A stretch of DNA of 64,000 bases from Novosphingobium sp. PC22D. Lineage in GTDB: Bacteria; Pseudomonadota; Alphaproteobacteria; Sphingomonadales; Sphingomonadaceae. The notes beneath the pieces are model-generated. The model ran no database searches. It had not been told where the DNA came from and saw only the letters and a list, made by a program, of their open reading frames with translations. This document shows, in pieces, positions 45,745 through 54,796 of the stretch. How positions within the stretch are numbered: the stretch's first letter is position 1; each line of letters starts with the position of its first letter. A program made the translations under genes and the position numbers. Location: contig NZ_MWMO01000001.1 in assembly GCF_002556635.1 (NCBI RefSeq), forward strand, positions 434,001 to 498,000. The letters are read 5' to 3'.

Positions 45745-46092
45745 ATGACGAGCTGGCACACCCTCTGCGCCGAGGCGGATTTTCCCGAGGACGGCAAGCT
45801 CGCCAGGCGGCTTGGCGGTTGGAGCGTGCTCGTCGTCAGGACCGACGAGGGCTATCGTGCGGTCAACGACCGCTGCACCCACCAGGCGGCGATGCTCTCG
45901 CCGGGCAAAGTGCGGCGCGGGGCGATCATGTGCCCCCTGCACGGCGCGCGCTTCGAGGCGGCGACCGGCCGCTGCATTGGCGGCGCCTATGCCGACTTGC
46001 GCGTGTTCGACCTGCGCGTCGCGGACGGGACCATCGAGGTCGCGGTTCCCGACGCCGCTCCCGGTCCCGACGAGCGCCCGGTCGGGGCCTGA
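45745..46092 (+). CDS. Rieske [2Fe-2S] ferredoxin-like protein
   Basis: A 115-residue single-domain Rieske protein. The two cluster-binding motifs are CTH (Cys44, His46 counting from this start) and CPLHG (Cys63, His66), 16 residues apart, as in ferredoxins of ring-hydroxylating oxygenases and NirD-type proteins. It could pass electrons to the Rieske oxygenase alpha subunit at 53.6 kb, but that partner is 8 kb away, so the link is inference. A GTG one codon earlier is an alternative start. It is probably co-transcribed with the preceding reductase. Confidence 0.85.
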   Translation: MTSWHTLCAEADFPEDGKLARRLGGWSVLVVRTDEGYRAVNDRCTHQAAMLSPGKVRRGAIMCPLHGARFEAATGRCIGGAYADLRVFDLRVADGTIEVAVPDAAPGPDERPVGA

Positions 46093-46172
46093 TCCTACCC
46101 ACAGTCACAGTTCGAGAGCGGACGTCACGCGGCTAGGCTGCGCGGCGACGAAAACACCTGGGAGAAACAGAC

Positions 46173-46601
46173 ATGACCTATTCCGGCCCCATAGAGGACC
46201 GCATCGCCATTCGCGAATTGCTCGAGACCTACGCCGACGCGGTGACGCGGCGCGATCCGGATGCCTGGGGCGCGACCTGGGCGGACGACGGCGAGTGGTC
46301 ACTGCCCGATTATCCCGAGCTGGGCACCACCAGGGGCCGCGAAGCGATCGTCGCCATGTGGGTCGAGGCGATGAAGTCCTATCCCGGGATCATGTTCGAG
46401 GCCTGGCCCGGATCGATCGAGGTCGACGGCGATCGCGCTACGCTGCGCAGCTACACCGCCGAAGTCTACGACCAGGACGGCACCACGTTCCGCGATCGCG
46501 GGCTCTACGAGGATACTTGCGTCAAGGTCGGGGGGCGCTGGCTGTTCAAGAGCCGCAGTTTCCGCAACATCCACCGCCAGCAGGGCGCCAAGGGCTGCTG
46601 A
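46173..46601 (+). CDS. SnoaL-like NTF2-fold protein, paralogue A
   Basis: A 142-residue protein of the SnoaL-like superfamily. The SGPIEDRIAIRELLETYADAV helix, RRDPDAWGATWADDGEW and the C-terminal VKVGGRWLFKSRSF strand are typical. A clear paralogue with the same SGPIEDR opening is encoded at 55408-55845. Some members of this fold serve as small subunits of aromatic dioxygenases or as steroid isomerases; neither can be chosen here. GGGAGAA lies before ATG 46173, and a strong terminator follows. Confidence 0.82.
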   Translation: MTYSGPIEDRIAIRELLETYADAVTRRDPDAWGATWADDGEWSLPDYPELGTTRGREAIVAMWVEAMKSYPGIMFEAWPGSIEVDGDRATLRSYTAEVYDQDGTTFRDRGLYEDTCVKVGGRWLFKSRSFRNIHRQQGAKGC

Positions 46602-46631
46602 CCTTCCGGTCGCCGGACAGCGCCTGAAAAG

Positions 46632-46675
46632 AAAGGAGCGGCAGGATCATTGCGATCCTGCCGCTCCTTTTCTTG
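46632..46675. terminator. Bidirectional terminator between SnoaL-like gene and TonB receptor
   Basis: A perfect 14-bp stem (GGAGCGGCAGGATC at 46635-46648 with GATCCTGCCGCTCC at 46654-46667) and a 5-nt loop, extended by A-rich sequence on the left and TTTTCTT on the right. It can end transcription of both converging genes. Confidence 0.92.
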
Positions 46676-46730
46676 CGGGACATGATCACCCGCCCTCCGG
46701 AGGGACGATCCGTGAGGGCGGGCTCGGGGG

Positions 46731-49175
46731 TCAGAAGCGCTTGGTCACCTCGACCATGACCGTGCGGGGCAGCGCGCCGAAGCCGAGCTGGTCGGCTTTG
46801 ACGCCCGCGGCCGTGCCGGTGCCGCTGCCGGTCGAGGGGCCGTCCACGACGCCGGTGACGTAGAACTCGTTGGTGAGGTTCTTGCCGATCACGGCGAGTG
46901 TCCAGTTGTCGTCCTCGGCGCCAAAGCGCACGCCGGCATCGAGCGTGACGTAGCTGTCCTGCATCGAGAGCGGGTTGCCGAAGCCCGAGGCGAGGTAGCT
47001 GTCCGAGTAGCGCGCGTCGGCATTGAAGCCCAGCTTGAACGCTTCACCCACCGGCATCTCGTAGGAGACGCCGAGGTTTCCGGTCCATTCGGGCGCGACC
47101 GACAGCGGCGCGTCGCTCAGGTCCTGGCGCGCCGAAAGGCCGCCGACCAGCGTGCAGCCCTCTGCGGGCGTCTGGCCCGCGTAGCACGGAGCAAGCGGGA
47201 AGTCGGTGTACTTGGCCTTGTTGTAATTCACCGAGCCGTTGAGGTTGAGGCCCGGCACGCCGCGCGGCGCGAACTGGAACTCAAGCTCGACACCCCGGGT
47301 CCGGGCGTCCGCGGTCAGCGTCTGGAAGGCGAAGATCGGCGAGTTGAAGAAGTCCACCTGCAGGTCGTTGTAGTCGTAGGTGAACACCGTCAGGTTGAGG
47401 CGAAGCTGCCGGTCCATCAGGGTGGACTTGATGCCGATCTCGAAGCCTTCGGCGGTTTCGGGCTCGAACGTTAGGTCGTCCGTCGGATTGGCGGAAAACT
47501 TCGAGTTGATGCCGCCGTTCGAGAAGCCGCCAGACTTGTAGGCGGTCTTGTAGGCGCCGTAGACCATCAGGTCCGGCGAGGGCTTCCAGGTCAGCGTCGC
47601 TTCGGGCGACCAGTCGATGAACTGCTGGTTGGCGGTGACCACGCCAAGGCCGTCGGGATCGTCCGAGGGACGGAAGATGCCGGTCAGGCCGGGATTGTTG
47701 TAGGGCTGGGTGAAAAAACTGGTCTTGGTCTCGTTGGTGTAGCGCACGCCGCCGGCCAGTTCGAGCGTGTCGGAGATCTCGAAGATCGCCTGCCCGAACA
47801 GCGCGAAGGTCTCGCCGTCGGTGAAGCTGTCCTTGCTGGTCGCCAGGTACTCGAAACCGGCGGGGGCCAGGCTGTTCGAGAGATTGGCGAACATGACATA
47901 CTGTTCGAAGTCGCGCTTGGTGTTCTGGTAGAGGCCACCGATCATGAAGTTGAACGGTCCGTCGAACTGCGAGAGCGCGCGCAGCTCCTGCGAATAGGCG
48001 CGCCAGGACGAGTTCTCGGTCGCCCAGGTGCCCGCGTCGCTCGACTGGAAGTCGCAGGCGCAGGTCCAGCGGTTGTTGTTCCACTGATAATTGCTGACCG
48101 AACTGATCTGCAGCAGGTCGGCGTCGTACTGGATGTTCAGCGTCGCCGCGGCCGACTTGTAGCGGTTGTAGAGCGCGCCGTCGTCCTTGGCGTAGGGAAA
48201 GCCCGCCGCCGCGATGTTGGCGGGCATGTTGTTCTGGTGGTTCACGAAGTCGCGATCGCAGGCATAGCCGGTGAGCTGCGAGACGCCGCTCGGCAGGCCG
48301 CATTCGTAGGTGACGTAGTTCCACGAGGAGTTGTTGACGCGGTTGTAGTCGTAGCTGCCCTTGAGCGTGACCGTGAGCCGGTCGGTGGGCTCGAGCTTCA
48401 AGGTGGCGCGGGTGAGGAACTCCTCTTCGGCCGGCTGCCAGGTCGGGGCGGGCTGCGCGATGTTGTCCTGCGTGGCGCCGGTCGCGACGTCGAGCGTCGA
48501 GTAGTTCCGCGGCACGGTGACGTTCTTGTAGTAGCCCTTGTCCGAGTTCGAATAGCGCGCGGCGAGGCGGATGCCGACGGTGTCGCTCAGCGGCGTCGAG
48601 GCCACGCCTTCGATGCGGTATTGCTGCGCCTTGAACTCGTAGCCGCCCTTGATCATGAATTCGGGATCAACGCCCGGATCGGCGCTGGTGATCGAGATCA
48701 CGCCGGCGGTCGCGTTCTTGCCGAAGAACAGCGCCTGCGGCCCCTTGAGCACCTCGACGCGCTGGAGGTCGAAGAAGCCTTCCTGGATGATGCGGCCCTG
48801 GCCGTAGTAGGCGCCGTCGACGACGACCGCGACCGATTGTTCGATGCCGATCGAGGTCGACGACGAGCCGATGCCGCGCAAGGTAAGCTGCGCGCCCGAG
48901 CCGTTCGAGGCGCGGCCGACGTTGAACTGCGGCGCGATCGCGGCGATCTTCTCGACGCTGGTGACATCGCGCGTCTCGATCATCGTGGCATCGAACGCGG
49001 CGACCGAAACCGGAACGTCCTGCAGCGTTTCCTCGCGCTTGCGCGCGGTGACGACGATGTCGTTGAGGCCGCCTTCGCTCGCAACAGCCGCCTGTTCCTG
49101 GGCAATGGCGGGCGTGGTTACGGCAAGTGCGCCCATGACGGTCGACGCCATGAGGGCGGATTTCGAGATACGCAT
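46731..49175 (-). CDS. TonB-dependent outer-membrane receptor
   Basis: An 814-residue receptor with a 25-residue signal peptide ending PAIAQ. The plug begins with NDIVVTARKREETLQDVPVS (residues about 38-57) and includes RVEVLKGPQALFFGKNATAG; the large beta-barrel ends in the terminal Phe of VEVTKRF. This is the subclass abundant in sphingomonads that take up hydrophobic or aromatic compounds. No siderophore gene lies nearby, and the neighbours are reductases, SDRs and a Rieske oxygenase, so it likely imports the substrate of this locus. The start is ATG 49175; the frame continues upstream only as antisense of the next gene. Confidence 0.93.
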   Translation of the reverse strand: MRISKSALMASTVMGALAVTTPAIAQEQAAVASEGGLNDIVVTARKREETLQDVPVSVAAFDATMIETRDVTSVEKIAAIAPQFNVGRASNGSGAQLTLRGIGSSSTSIGIEQSVAVVVDGAYYGQGRIIQEGFFDLQRVEVLKGPQALFFGKNATAGVISITSADPGVDPEFMIKGGYEFKAQQYRIEGVASTPLSDTVGIRLAARYSNSDKGYYKNVTVPRNYSTLDVATGATQDNIAQPAPTWQPAEEEFLTRATLKLEPTDRLTVTLKGSYDYNRVNNSSWNYVTYECGLPSGVSQLTGYACDRDFVNHQNNMPANIAAAGFPYAKDDGALYNRYKSAAATLNIQYDADLLQISSVSNYQWNNNRWTCACDFQSSDAGTWATENSSWRAYSQELRALSQFDGPFNFMIGGLYQNTKRDFEQYVMFANLSNSLAPAGFEYLATSKDSFTDGETFALFGQAIFEISDTLELAGGVRYTNETKTSFFTQPYNNPGLTGIFRPSDDPDGLGVVTANQQFIDWSPEATLTWKPSPDLMVYGAYKTAYKSGGFSNGGINSKFSANPTDDLTFEPETAEGFEIGIKSTLMDRQLRLNLTVFTYDYNDLQVDFFNSPIFAFQTLTADARTRGVELEFQFAPRGVPGLNLNGSVNYNKAKYTDFPLAPCYAGQTPAEGCTLVGGLSARQDLSDAPLSVAPEWTGNLGVSYEMPVGEAFKLGFNADARYSDSYLASGFGNPLSMQDSYVTLDAGVRFGAEDDNWTLAVIGKNLTNEFYVTGVVDGPSTGSGTGTAAGVKADQLGFGALPRTVMVEVTKRF

Positions 49176-49325
49176 GTCAGCGATCCTCCCCTGTTGTTTA
49201 CTTTGTCGTTGAGCCTTTAGCGGCCCTGCTGTTTCCTCCCGCCTGACACTTCGGATAGCCCTAGTAATTTCGACAGGTTCGCAAGCCGGTTGGTCGGGCT
49301 CACCGCTGGGGCAGGAGGACCTGAT

Positions 49326-50333
49326 ATGGACACAAGCCGTTACTGGCGATTGGACCGCCACCCTCGGGGCAATACCGGGTTCGAGGACGCGCTCAGCTTG
49401 CACGAAGAGACCTTGCCGCCGCTGGGCGCGGGCGAAGTGCGCCTGCGCGTGGCCTGGCTCTCGATGGACGCGGGAACGCGCATGTGGATGAGCCCGCGGA
49501 CCGACGGCTATCAGCCGCCGCTGCCGCTCGGCGCCAAGATGGTCGGCTTGTGCCTGGGCGAAGTGACCGAAAGCGAGGATGCCCGCTTCCCGGTCGGCGC
49601 GATGGTGCGCGGCTTCGGCCAGTGGGCGGAATATGCCACGGTCGATCCGGCGGCGGCGGGGCTCGAGGTCGTGGACCAGAGCGTGCCGGACATGCGCGAG
49701 CATTTCGGCGCGCTCGGAATGAACGCCTGGACCGCCTATGTCGGCGTGCGCGAGGTCGCGGCGGTAAAGCCCGGCGAGTGGCTCGCGGTCTCCGCGGCGG
49801 CGGGGGCGACCGGTAGCCTCGCTTGCCAGGTCGGGCGCAATCTCGGCGCGAAAGTGATCGGCATCGCCGGGGGGGCGGAGAAATGCGCCTGGCTGCGCGA
49901 GACGATCGGCGTCGACATGGCGATCGACTACCGTAACGAAGACGTCGAGGCGCGGCTTGCCGCGATCGAAGGGGGGGTCGACGCCTTCTTCGATAATGTC
50001 GGCGGGCCGATCCTCGATGCGGTGCTGCCCAACATGGCGCATTACGGTCGGATCGCGATCTGCGGCATGGTGGCGGGCTACGACAGCGACGGGCCGATGC
50101 CGGGGCCCGCGCGCTTCGACCAGATCCTGATGCGCAGGCTGCGCGTCGAGGGCTTCTTCATCCCCGACTTCCTCGAGCGCGGGGCGGAATTCATGCCGCG
50201 ACTGCGCTCCTGGCTCGACGAGGGCAAGCTGACTATGGCTTTCGACGAGACGCGGGGAATCGAAAACGTGCTCGTCGCCTACGAACGGATGCTCACCGGT
50301 CGCAATCTCGGCAAGGCGATCGTCCGGCTCTGA
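49326..50333 (+). CDS. NADP-dependent medium-chain oxidoreductase (PTGR/curcumin reductase type), copy 2
   Basis: A 335-residue paralogue of the genes at 44727 and 51492, the most divergent of the three. It retains LRVAWLSMDAGTRMWM in the catalytic domain, FGALGMNAWTAYVGVREV, the nucleotide motif SAAAGATGSLACQVGR near residue 155 and FFDNVGGPILDAVL near 230. It should reduce conjugated C=C bonds with NADPH. GGAGG lies 8 nt before ATG 49326. It is divergent from the TonB receptor across 150 nt and converges on an SDR gene. Confidence 0.88.
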   Translation: MDTSRYWRLDRHPRGNTGFEDALSLHEETLPPLGAGEVRLRVAWLSMDAGTRMWMSPRTDGYQPPLPLGAKMVGLCLGEVTESEDARFPVGAMVRGFGQWAEYATVDPAAAGLEVVDQSVPDMREHFGALGMNAWTAYVGVREVAAVKPGEWLAVSAAAGATGSLACQVGRNLGAKVIGIAGGAEKCAWLRETIGVDMAIDYRNEDVEARLAAIEGGVDAFFDNVGGPILDAVLPNMAHYGRIAICGMVAGYDSDGPMPGPARFDQILMRRLRVEGFFIPDFLERGAEFMPRLRSWLDEGKLTMAFDETRGIENVLVAYERMLTGRNLGKAIVRL

Positions 50334-50359
50334 GCCGGCACGATCGCCTTGCCGCGCGA

Positions 50360-51124
50360 TCACATCGCCGTGACACCACCGTCGACCGCGAATTCGGCGC
50401 CGGTGATGTAGCCTGCCTCGTCGCTGGCGAGGAACACGTTCATGTTGGCGATGTCGCGCGGCGACCCCATGCGCTTCATCGGGATGCCTTCGACGAGTTC
50501 GGCGAAACCGTCCGGATTGTCGCGACGCGCGACGTCCTGCATCGCGGTATCGATCATGCCCGGGTGCACCGAGTTGCAGCGTATTCCCTCGGCGGCGCAT
50601 TCCATCGCCACCGACTTCGAGAAGATGCGAACCCCGCCCTTGGCCGCGCCGTAGGCCGCGCAGGCGGGAATGCCGACCAGTCCGCCGATCGACGACAGGT
50701 TGATGATCGAGCCGCCGTGGCCGACTGCGCGCATCAGCGCGACCGCGCGCTGCGATCCGTAGAATACCGAGTCGAGATTGACCTTGGTCTGCTTCTCCCA
50801 CTCGGCCGCGGTCAGCTCGAGAAGCGGCTTGAGAATCGCGATCCCGGCATTGTTGACCAGCACGTCGAGCCGCCCGTGCCCCTCGCGGACCAGCGCGAAG
50901 ACCCTGTCCCACGCCGCTTCGCTGGCGACATCGTGCTCGAGAGCCTCGGCCTGGCCGCCCGTGTCGCGGATCGCCTGCGCGGTCGCCTGGGCGCTCGCGA
51001 GATCAAGGTCGGTCAGGTAGACGAACGCGCCTTCCTCGGCGAAGCGCCGTGCCGTCTCCGCGCCGAGTCCGCGCGCGTTTCCGGCGCCGGTAACCATGGT
51101 GATCTTGCCTTCGAGGCGGCCCAT
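50360..51124 (-). CDS. Short-chain dehydrogenase/reductase, classical type
   Basis: A 254-residue SDR. The nucleotide motif TGAGNARGLG is at residues 12-21, NNAGIAIL near 85-92, catalytic Ser in INLSSIGG near 138, and Tyr-Lys in YGAAKGG near 152-156. The terminal GYITGAEFAVDGGVTAM is standard. Similar enzymes oxidise hydroxysteroids and other secondary alcohols; the substrate here is unknown. ATG 51124 with AGGATAGGA upstream is preferred over a longer frame. It is divergent from copy 3 of the medium-chain reductases. Confidence 0.9.
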   Translation of the reverse strand: MGRLEGKITMVTGAGNARGLGAETARRFAEEGAFVYLTDLDLASAQATAQAIRDTGGQAEALEHDVASEAAWDRVFALVREGHGRLDVLVNNAGIAILKPLLELTAAEWEKQTKVNLDSVFYGSQRAVALMRAVGHGGSIINLSSIGGLVGIPACAAYGAAKGGVRIFSKSVAMECAAEGIRCNSVHPGMIDTAMQDVARRDNPDGFAELVEGIPMKRMGSPRDIANMNVFLASDEAGYITGAEFAVDGGVTAM

Positions 51125-51491
51125 TTTCCTATCCTTTTCGATGCTTGAACCGGAAGCGCGGCGAACCCGATCGTTTCGACGCACGTCCGCAGGTTGAGCC
51201 GCCAGCGCGAGAGGCATCGGGCGGGTCGGCAAAACCACGTGTCATCACGTGTCGCGTGGCGTCGAGCGGTGGCCGGGCGCGCGGCGCCGATCTGCGCGAA
51301 CGCCGTTCGCTTGCGCGGTATGCACCATGCTTGCCAACGGGCCTTCTCCCCTTCAGGCAGGCTCAGCGGCCCGCTCGTCACCGCCGGTCTTATGGAGCGT
51401 GTTGCGTCGCGAGCTGCCCTGCCCATTTGCACAGGTGCAAGCGCGCGCCAGCTTGGCGACCAGACCTTGCAAACAAAGAGGAGAGCCTGCC
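51125..51491. promoter_or_regulatory. Divergent intergenic region with palindromic operator candidate
   Basis: This 367-bp region separates the SDR gene (leftward) from the medium-chain reductase gene (rightward) and holds no convincing gene. A perfect inverted repeat TTGCAC-AG-GTGCAA at 51427-51440 lies about 50 nt before the reductase start and looks like a regulator site, for example of TetR or MarR type. A GAGGAG ribosome site follows near 51477. Confidence 0.5.
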
Positions 51492-52505
51492 TTGGCCGAG
51501 AACCGTCGTTTCCTGCTCGTGCGCCGTCCGAGCGGCGAGCCCGTTCCCGAAGACTTCGCATTGGTCTCGGGGCCGATCCCGGAGGCGCCCGAAGGCGGGC
51601 TGGTGGTGCGCAATCACTTCATTTCGCTCGATCCGGCCCAGCGCGGCTGGATGGACGACGCGCCCAGCTACATGCCGCCAATCCCGCTCGGCGATCCCGT
51701 TCGCGCCACGACCGTGGGCGTGGTCCATGCCTCGAACAATCCCAACTTCACGCCCGGTCAGTGGGTCATGGGCCTGAACGCCATGGAAGACTATTCGGTC
51801 GCACAGCCTGGCGGCTTCACCATGCCGGTTGACGTGAACGCGGTCGCCTCTCCCTCGAATTTCCTTTCGGCCCTGGGCGCGGTCGGCCTCACCGCCTATT
51901 TCGGCCTGCTCGAGGTCGCGAGGCCGAAAGCCGGCGAGACGCTGCTCGTTTCGGGCGCGGCCGGAGCGGTCGGCTCCGCCGTCGGCCAGATCGGCAAGAT
52001 CGTCGGCTGCCGCGTTATCGGCATCGCCGGCGGGGCGGAGAAGGGCCGCAGGCTGATCGAGGACTACGGCTTCGACGTCGCCATCGACTATCGCGGCAAG
52101 TCGGTCGAAGCGCTCGCGGCCGACATCCGCGAGGCGGCGCCCGACGGCGTCGACATGGTCTTCGAGAACGTGGGCGGCGACGTCATGGACGCCGAACTGC
52201 TCAACCTGGCGCACAATGCCCGCATCGTGCTGTGCGGCCTCATCAGCGAATACAACGCGCCCGAAAAGGTGGGAATCCGCAACTTGTGGCGCGTGCTGAC
52301 GACGCGTTCGACGATCCACGGCTTCCTCATCGCCGACTATGCCGACCGCTTCGCCGAAGGCGGCGCGAAGATGGCGCAATGGCTTGGCGAAGGGCGGCTG
52401 CGGGTCGACGAGGACATCCAGGAGGGGCTCGAAAACGCCTACGATGCCTTCATGCGCCTGTTCACCGGCGCGAACACCGGCAAGCTCGTGCTCAAGATCG
52501 CCTGA
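51492..52505 (+). CDS. NADP-dependent medium-chain oxidoreductase (PTGR/curcumin reductase type), copy 3
   Basis: A 337-residue member of the same group as the genes at 44727 and 49326. Diagnostic blocks are FLLVRRPSGEPVPEDFALV at the start, SLDPAQRGWMDDAPSYMPPIPLG, LGAVGLTAYFGL, the nucleotide motif SGAAGAVGSAVGQIGK near residue 155 and VFENVGGDVMDAEL near 225. The likely start is TTG 51492, giving LAENRRF with GAGGAG about 10 nt upstream; no ATG fits. Probably reduces an alpha,beta-unsaturated carbonyl. Confidence 0.88.
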   Translation: MAENRRFLLVRRPSGEPVPEDFALVSGPIPEAPEGGLVVRNHFISLDPAQRGWMDDAPSYMPPIPLGDPVRATTVGVVHASNNPNFTPGQWVMGLNAMEDYSVAQPGGFTMPVDVNAVASPSNFLSALGAVGLTAYFGLLEVARPKAGETLLVSGAAGAVGSAVGQIGKIVGCRVIGIAGGAEKGRRLIEDYGFDVAIDYRGKSVEALAADIREAAPDGVDMVFENVGGDVMDAELLNLAHNARIVLCGLISEYNAPEKVGIRNLWRVLTTRSTIHGFLIADYADRFAEGGAKMAQWLGEGRLRVDEDIQEGLENAYDAFMRLFTGANTGKLVLKIA

Positions 52506-52516
52506 GGCATCGGCCG

Positions 52517-52552
52517 AAAAAAAAGGCGAGTTCCCCCGGAAGGGAACTCGCC
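52517..52552 (-). terminator. Terminator for the SDR gene at 52620-53381
   Basis: An 11-bp stem (GGCGAGTTCCC at 52525-52535 with GGGAACTCGCC at 52542-52552) is preceded on the plus strand by eight A residues, which read as a T-tract on the minus strand. It therefore terminates the leftward SDR gene. For the rightward reductase gene it provides only a hairpin without a T-tract. Confidence 0.85.
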
Positions 52553-52619
52553 GCAAGGAACCTCTTTCGAGGGTGGAAACCGAAATGAGAGAGAGAGGTC
52601 TTCCGGTGCGAAGAGGCCG

Positions 52620-53381
52620 TCAGAACTGGACGCGCTTGGTGATTCCACCATCGACCACGATATTGGCGCCGGTCATCGCCTTGCAGGCCGGCGAGGCGGT
52701 GAAGACGATGGCCTTGGCGATTTCCTCGCCGGTGGTCATGCGACCGGCGGGAATCTGGCCGACGATCTGATCGAAGAACTCGGGCGCCGCCGCCTTGATC
52801 TGGGGCCAGGGACCGTCGTCGGTCCAGACCGGGCCGGGCGTGATGCAATTGGCGCGAATGCCCTCGGCGGCCAGCGACTGGGCCTGCGCGGCGGCATAGT
52901 TGATCACCGCGGCCTTGAGCGCATTGTACGGCTGCACGCCCATGAATTCCTCGACCGCGCCGGTGGAGCTCATGCACACGATCGAGCCGTCTTCGGACTT
53001 GGCGAGAAAGGGCTTGGCGGCGGCGATGCCGCGGCGCATCGGCAGGATGTCGGTCTTGAGGATCAGGTCCCAGGCGGCGTCGGTGTCCTCGCCGGGATTG
53101 ACCGAGGTGAAGCTGATGAAGATGTCGCAGCCGCCCAGTTCGGCGGCGGCCTTTTCGACGAAGGCAGGGACCGCTTCGGCGTCGGTGACGTCGATCGTCT
53201 CGCCGAAGGCCCTGACCCCGGCGCCGTTCACTTCTCCGACGACGATGTCGACCTTGTCCTGCGTGCGGCCGCAGACGGCGACGTCGCAGCCTTCGGAGGC
53301 GAGCACCTGCGCGACCGCGCGCCCGATGCCGCCGTTGGCGCCCACCAGGATCGCCTTCTTGCCTTTCAGTCCGAGGTCCAT
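52620..53381 (-). CDS. Short-chain dehydrogenase/reductase
   Basis: A 253-residue SDR with the cofactor motif VGANGGIGRAVAQVL at about 13-27, catalytic Ser in CMSSTGAVEEF near 135 and Tyr-Lys in YNALK near 150-154. The usual NNAG motif is replaced by ISFTSVNPG, a trait of some SDR subgroups. The closing GANIVVDGGITKRVQF is family-like. Substrate unknown. It is divergent from the Rieske oxygenase gene with 233 nt between them, so the two may share control. Confidence 0.88.
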   Translation of the reverse strand: MDLGLKGKKAILVGANGGIGRAVAQVLASEGCDVAVCGRTQDKVDIVVGEVNGAGVRAFGETIDVTDAEAVPAFVEKAAAELGGCDIFISFTSVNPGEDTDAAWDLILKTDILPMRRGIAAAKPFLAKSEDGSIVCMSSTGAVEEFMGVQPYNALKAAVINYAAAQAQSLAAEGIRANCITPGPVWTDDGPWPQIKAAAPEFFDQIVGQIPAGRMTTGEEIAKAIVFTASPACKAMTGANIVVDGGITKRVQF

Positions 53382-53614
53382 GCCAGATATCTCCCGCCAG
53401 TCGTGTTGCGCGTTCGCGTTTTCGTAGCGTGCCCCTTTCGCGGCATGAGCGTGCGCGTGCCACTGCCATTTTGATCAGGAAGGGATGTTCCGGGCCGTCG
53501 CGGCCCTCGGGTGACCTGCGCATCCGCGTATTTGCGCCGGAGTAACTATCATCTTGTGCAGCTTGCGGTCGCGCCCTGCGGCGCCAAGACTGCTCGCCGA
53601 AAAGCATTCGGGAG

Positions 53615-54796
53615 ATGATAGTGAACCGTATCAGCAGGATCGGCGACGTGGCCGAGATCATGGTCGGCTACGTCGAAAACAAGACGACGTTCCAGACCGA
53701 CAAGACGTTGAACGTGCCGACCAGCAGCTACACCTCGTCCGATCAGTTCGACGCCGAGATGGAGCTTATCTTCAAGCGCACGCCGCTGATGCTCGCTTTC
53801 ACCGCCGAGATGCCCGAGCCCGGCGACTACAAGACCATGGACGCGATCGGCATGCCGGTGCTGATCAACCGCGACCGGCAGGGCAAGGTGCGCGCCTTCC
53901 TCAATGTGTGTTCGCATCGCGGTGCGCCGGTGGCCGAGGGCAACGGCAACTGCACGCGCTTCACCTGCAAGTATCACTCCTGGACCTACGGTGCGGACGG
54001 CAAGCTGATCGGCATCGCCGAGGCGAGCAGCTTCGGCGAGGTCGACAAGTCGCGGCTGGGCCTGCGCGAACTGCCTTGCGAAGAGCGCGCGGGCATGATC
54101 TTCGTGTGCCTCACGCCCAATGCGCCGATGGACCTCGACAAGTATTTCCGTGGCTATCTGGAGGATTTCGAGGCGCTCGATTTCGCCAACTGGACCTATC
54201 TCGGCAATCGCACGATCGAAGGCGCGAACTGGAAGATCGCCTTCGACGGCTATCTCGAAGGCTATCACTTCAAGTCGCTGCATCCCGACACGATCTTCCC
54301 GCGCACGCCTTCGAACACGATGCACTACGAAGGATTCGGGCCCAATATCCGCATCGGCTTTCCGCAGCACACGATCGCCGAGCAGCTCAAGGACGTGCCG
54401 CGCGAGGAATGGGGCACGCGCGAGAACCAGGGCTACGATTTCGTGCGGATCTTCTTCCCCAACGTATCGGTCTTCATCGCGCCCGAGATCACCCAGGTCG
54501 CCCAGCTTTTCCCCGGGCCGACGCCCGACAGGAACCGCACGGTGCTGAACTATCTGCGCCGCGAGCCGGTCCGCGACGATGCGGATCGCGAGGCGGTGGA
54601 AGCCGCGATGAACTTCTTCCGCGACGTCACCTACCAGGAAGACTACGTGATCGGGCTGGAGATTCAGAAGGGCCTCGAATCCGGCGCGCACGACGATCTC
54701 GTGTTCGGCCGCAACGAGCGCGGCAACCAGTACTTCCACGAGTGGGTGAACTGGTACCTCGACGACGATCCCTCGGCCCCCGAACCGCGGATCTGA
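53615..54796 (+). CDS. Rieske aromatic-ring-hydroxylating-type oxygenase, alpha subunit
   Basis: A 393-residue non-haem iron oxygenase. The Rieske cluster ligands are Cys99 and His101 (CSHRG) and Cys118 and His121 (CKYHSW). The mononuclear iron site is in DGYLEGYHFKSLH (His218 and His223), with an Asp expected in the EDYVIGLEI helix near 345. No beta subunit or reductase gene is adjacent; the Rieske ferredoxin at 45745 is the only electron carrier in the window. Such enzymes hydroxylate or demethylate aromatic, steroid or amine substrates. ATG 53615 begins MIVNRISRIGD. Confidence 0.9.
   Translation: MIVNRISRIGDVAEIMVGYVENKTTFQTDKTLNVPTSSYTSSDQFDAEMELIFKRTPLMLAFTAEMPEPGDYKTMDAIGMPVLINRDRQGKVRAFLNVCSHRGAPVAEGNGNCTRFTCKYHSWTYGADGKLIGIAEASSFGEVDKSRLGLRELPCEERAGMIFVCLTPNAPMDLDKYFRGYLEDFEALDFANWTYLGNRTIEGANWKIAFDGYLEGYHFKSLHPDTIFPRTPSNTMHYEGFGPNIRIGFPQHTIAEQLKDVPREEWGTRENQGYDFVRIFFPNVSVFIAPEITQVAQLFPGPTPDRNRTVLNYLRREPVRDDADREAVEAAMNFFRDVTYQEDYVIGLEIQKGLESGAHDDLVFGRNERGNQYFHEWVNWYLDDDPSAPEPRI

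Noticed and set aside
49176..50912. Upstream extension of the TonB receptor frame to 1,393 codons
   Set aside because: The extension is antisense to the medium-chain reductase gene and Arg/His-rich. The signal peptide at 49175 fixes the true start.
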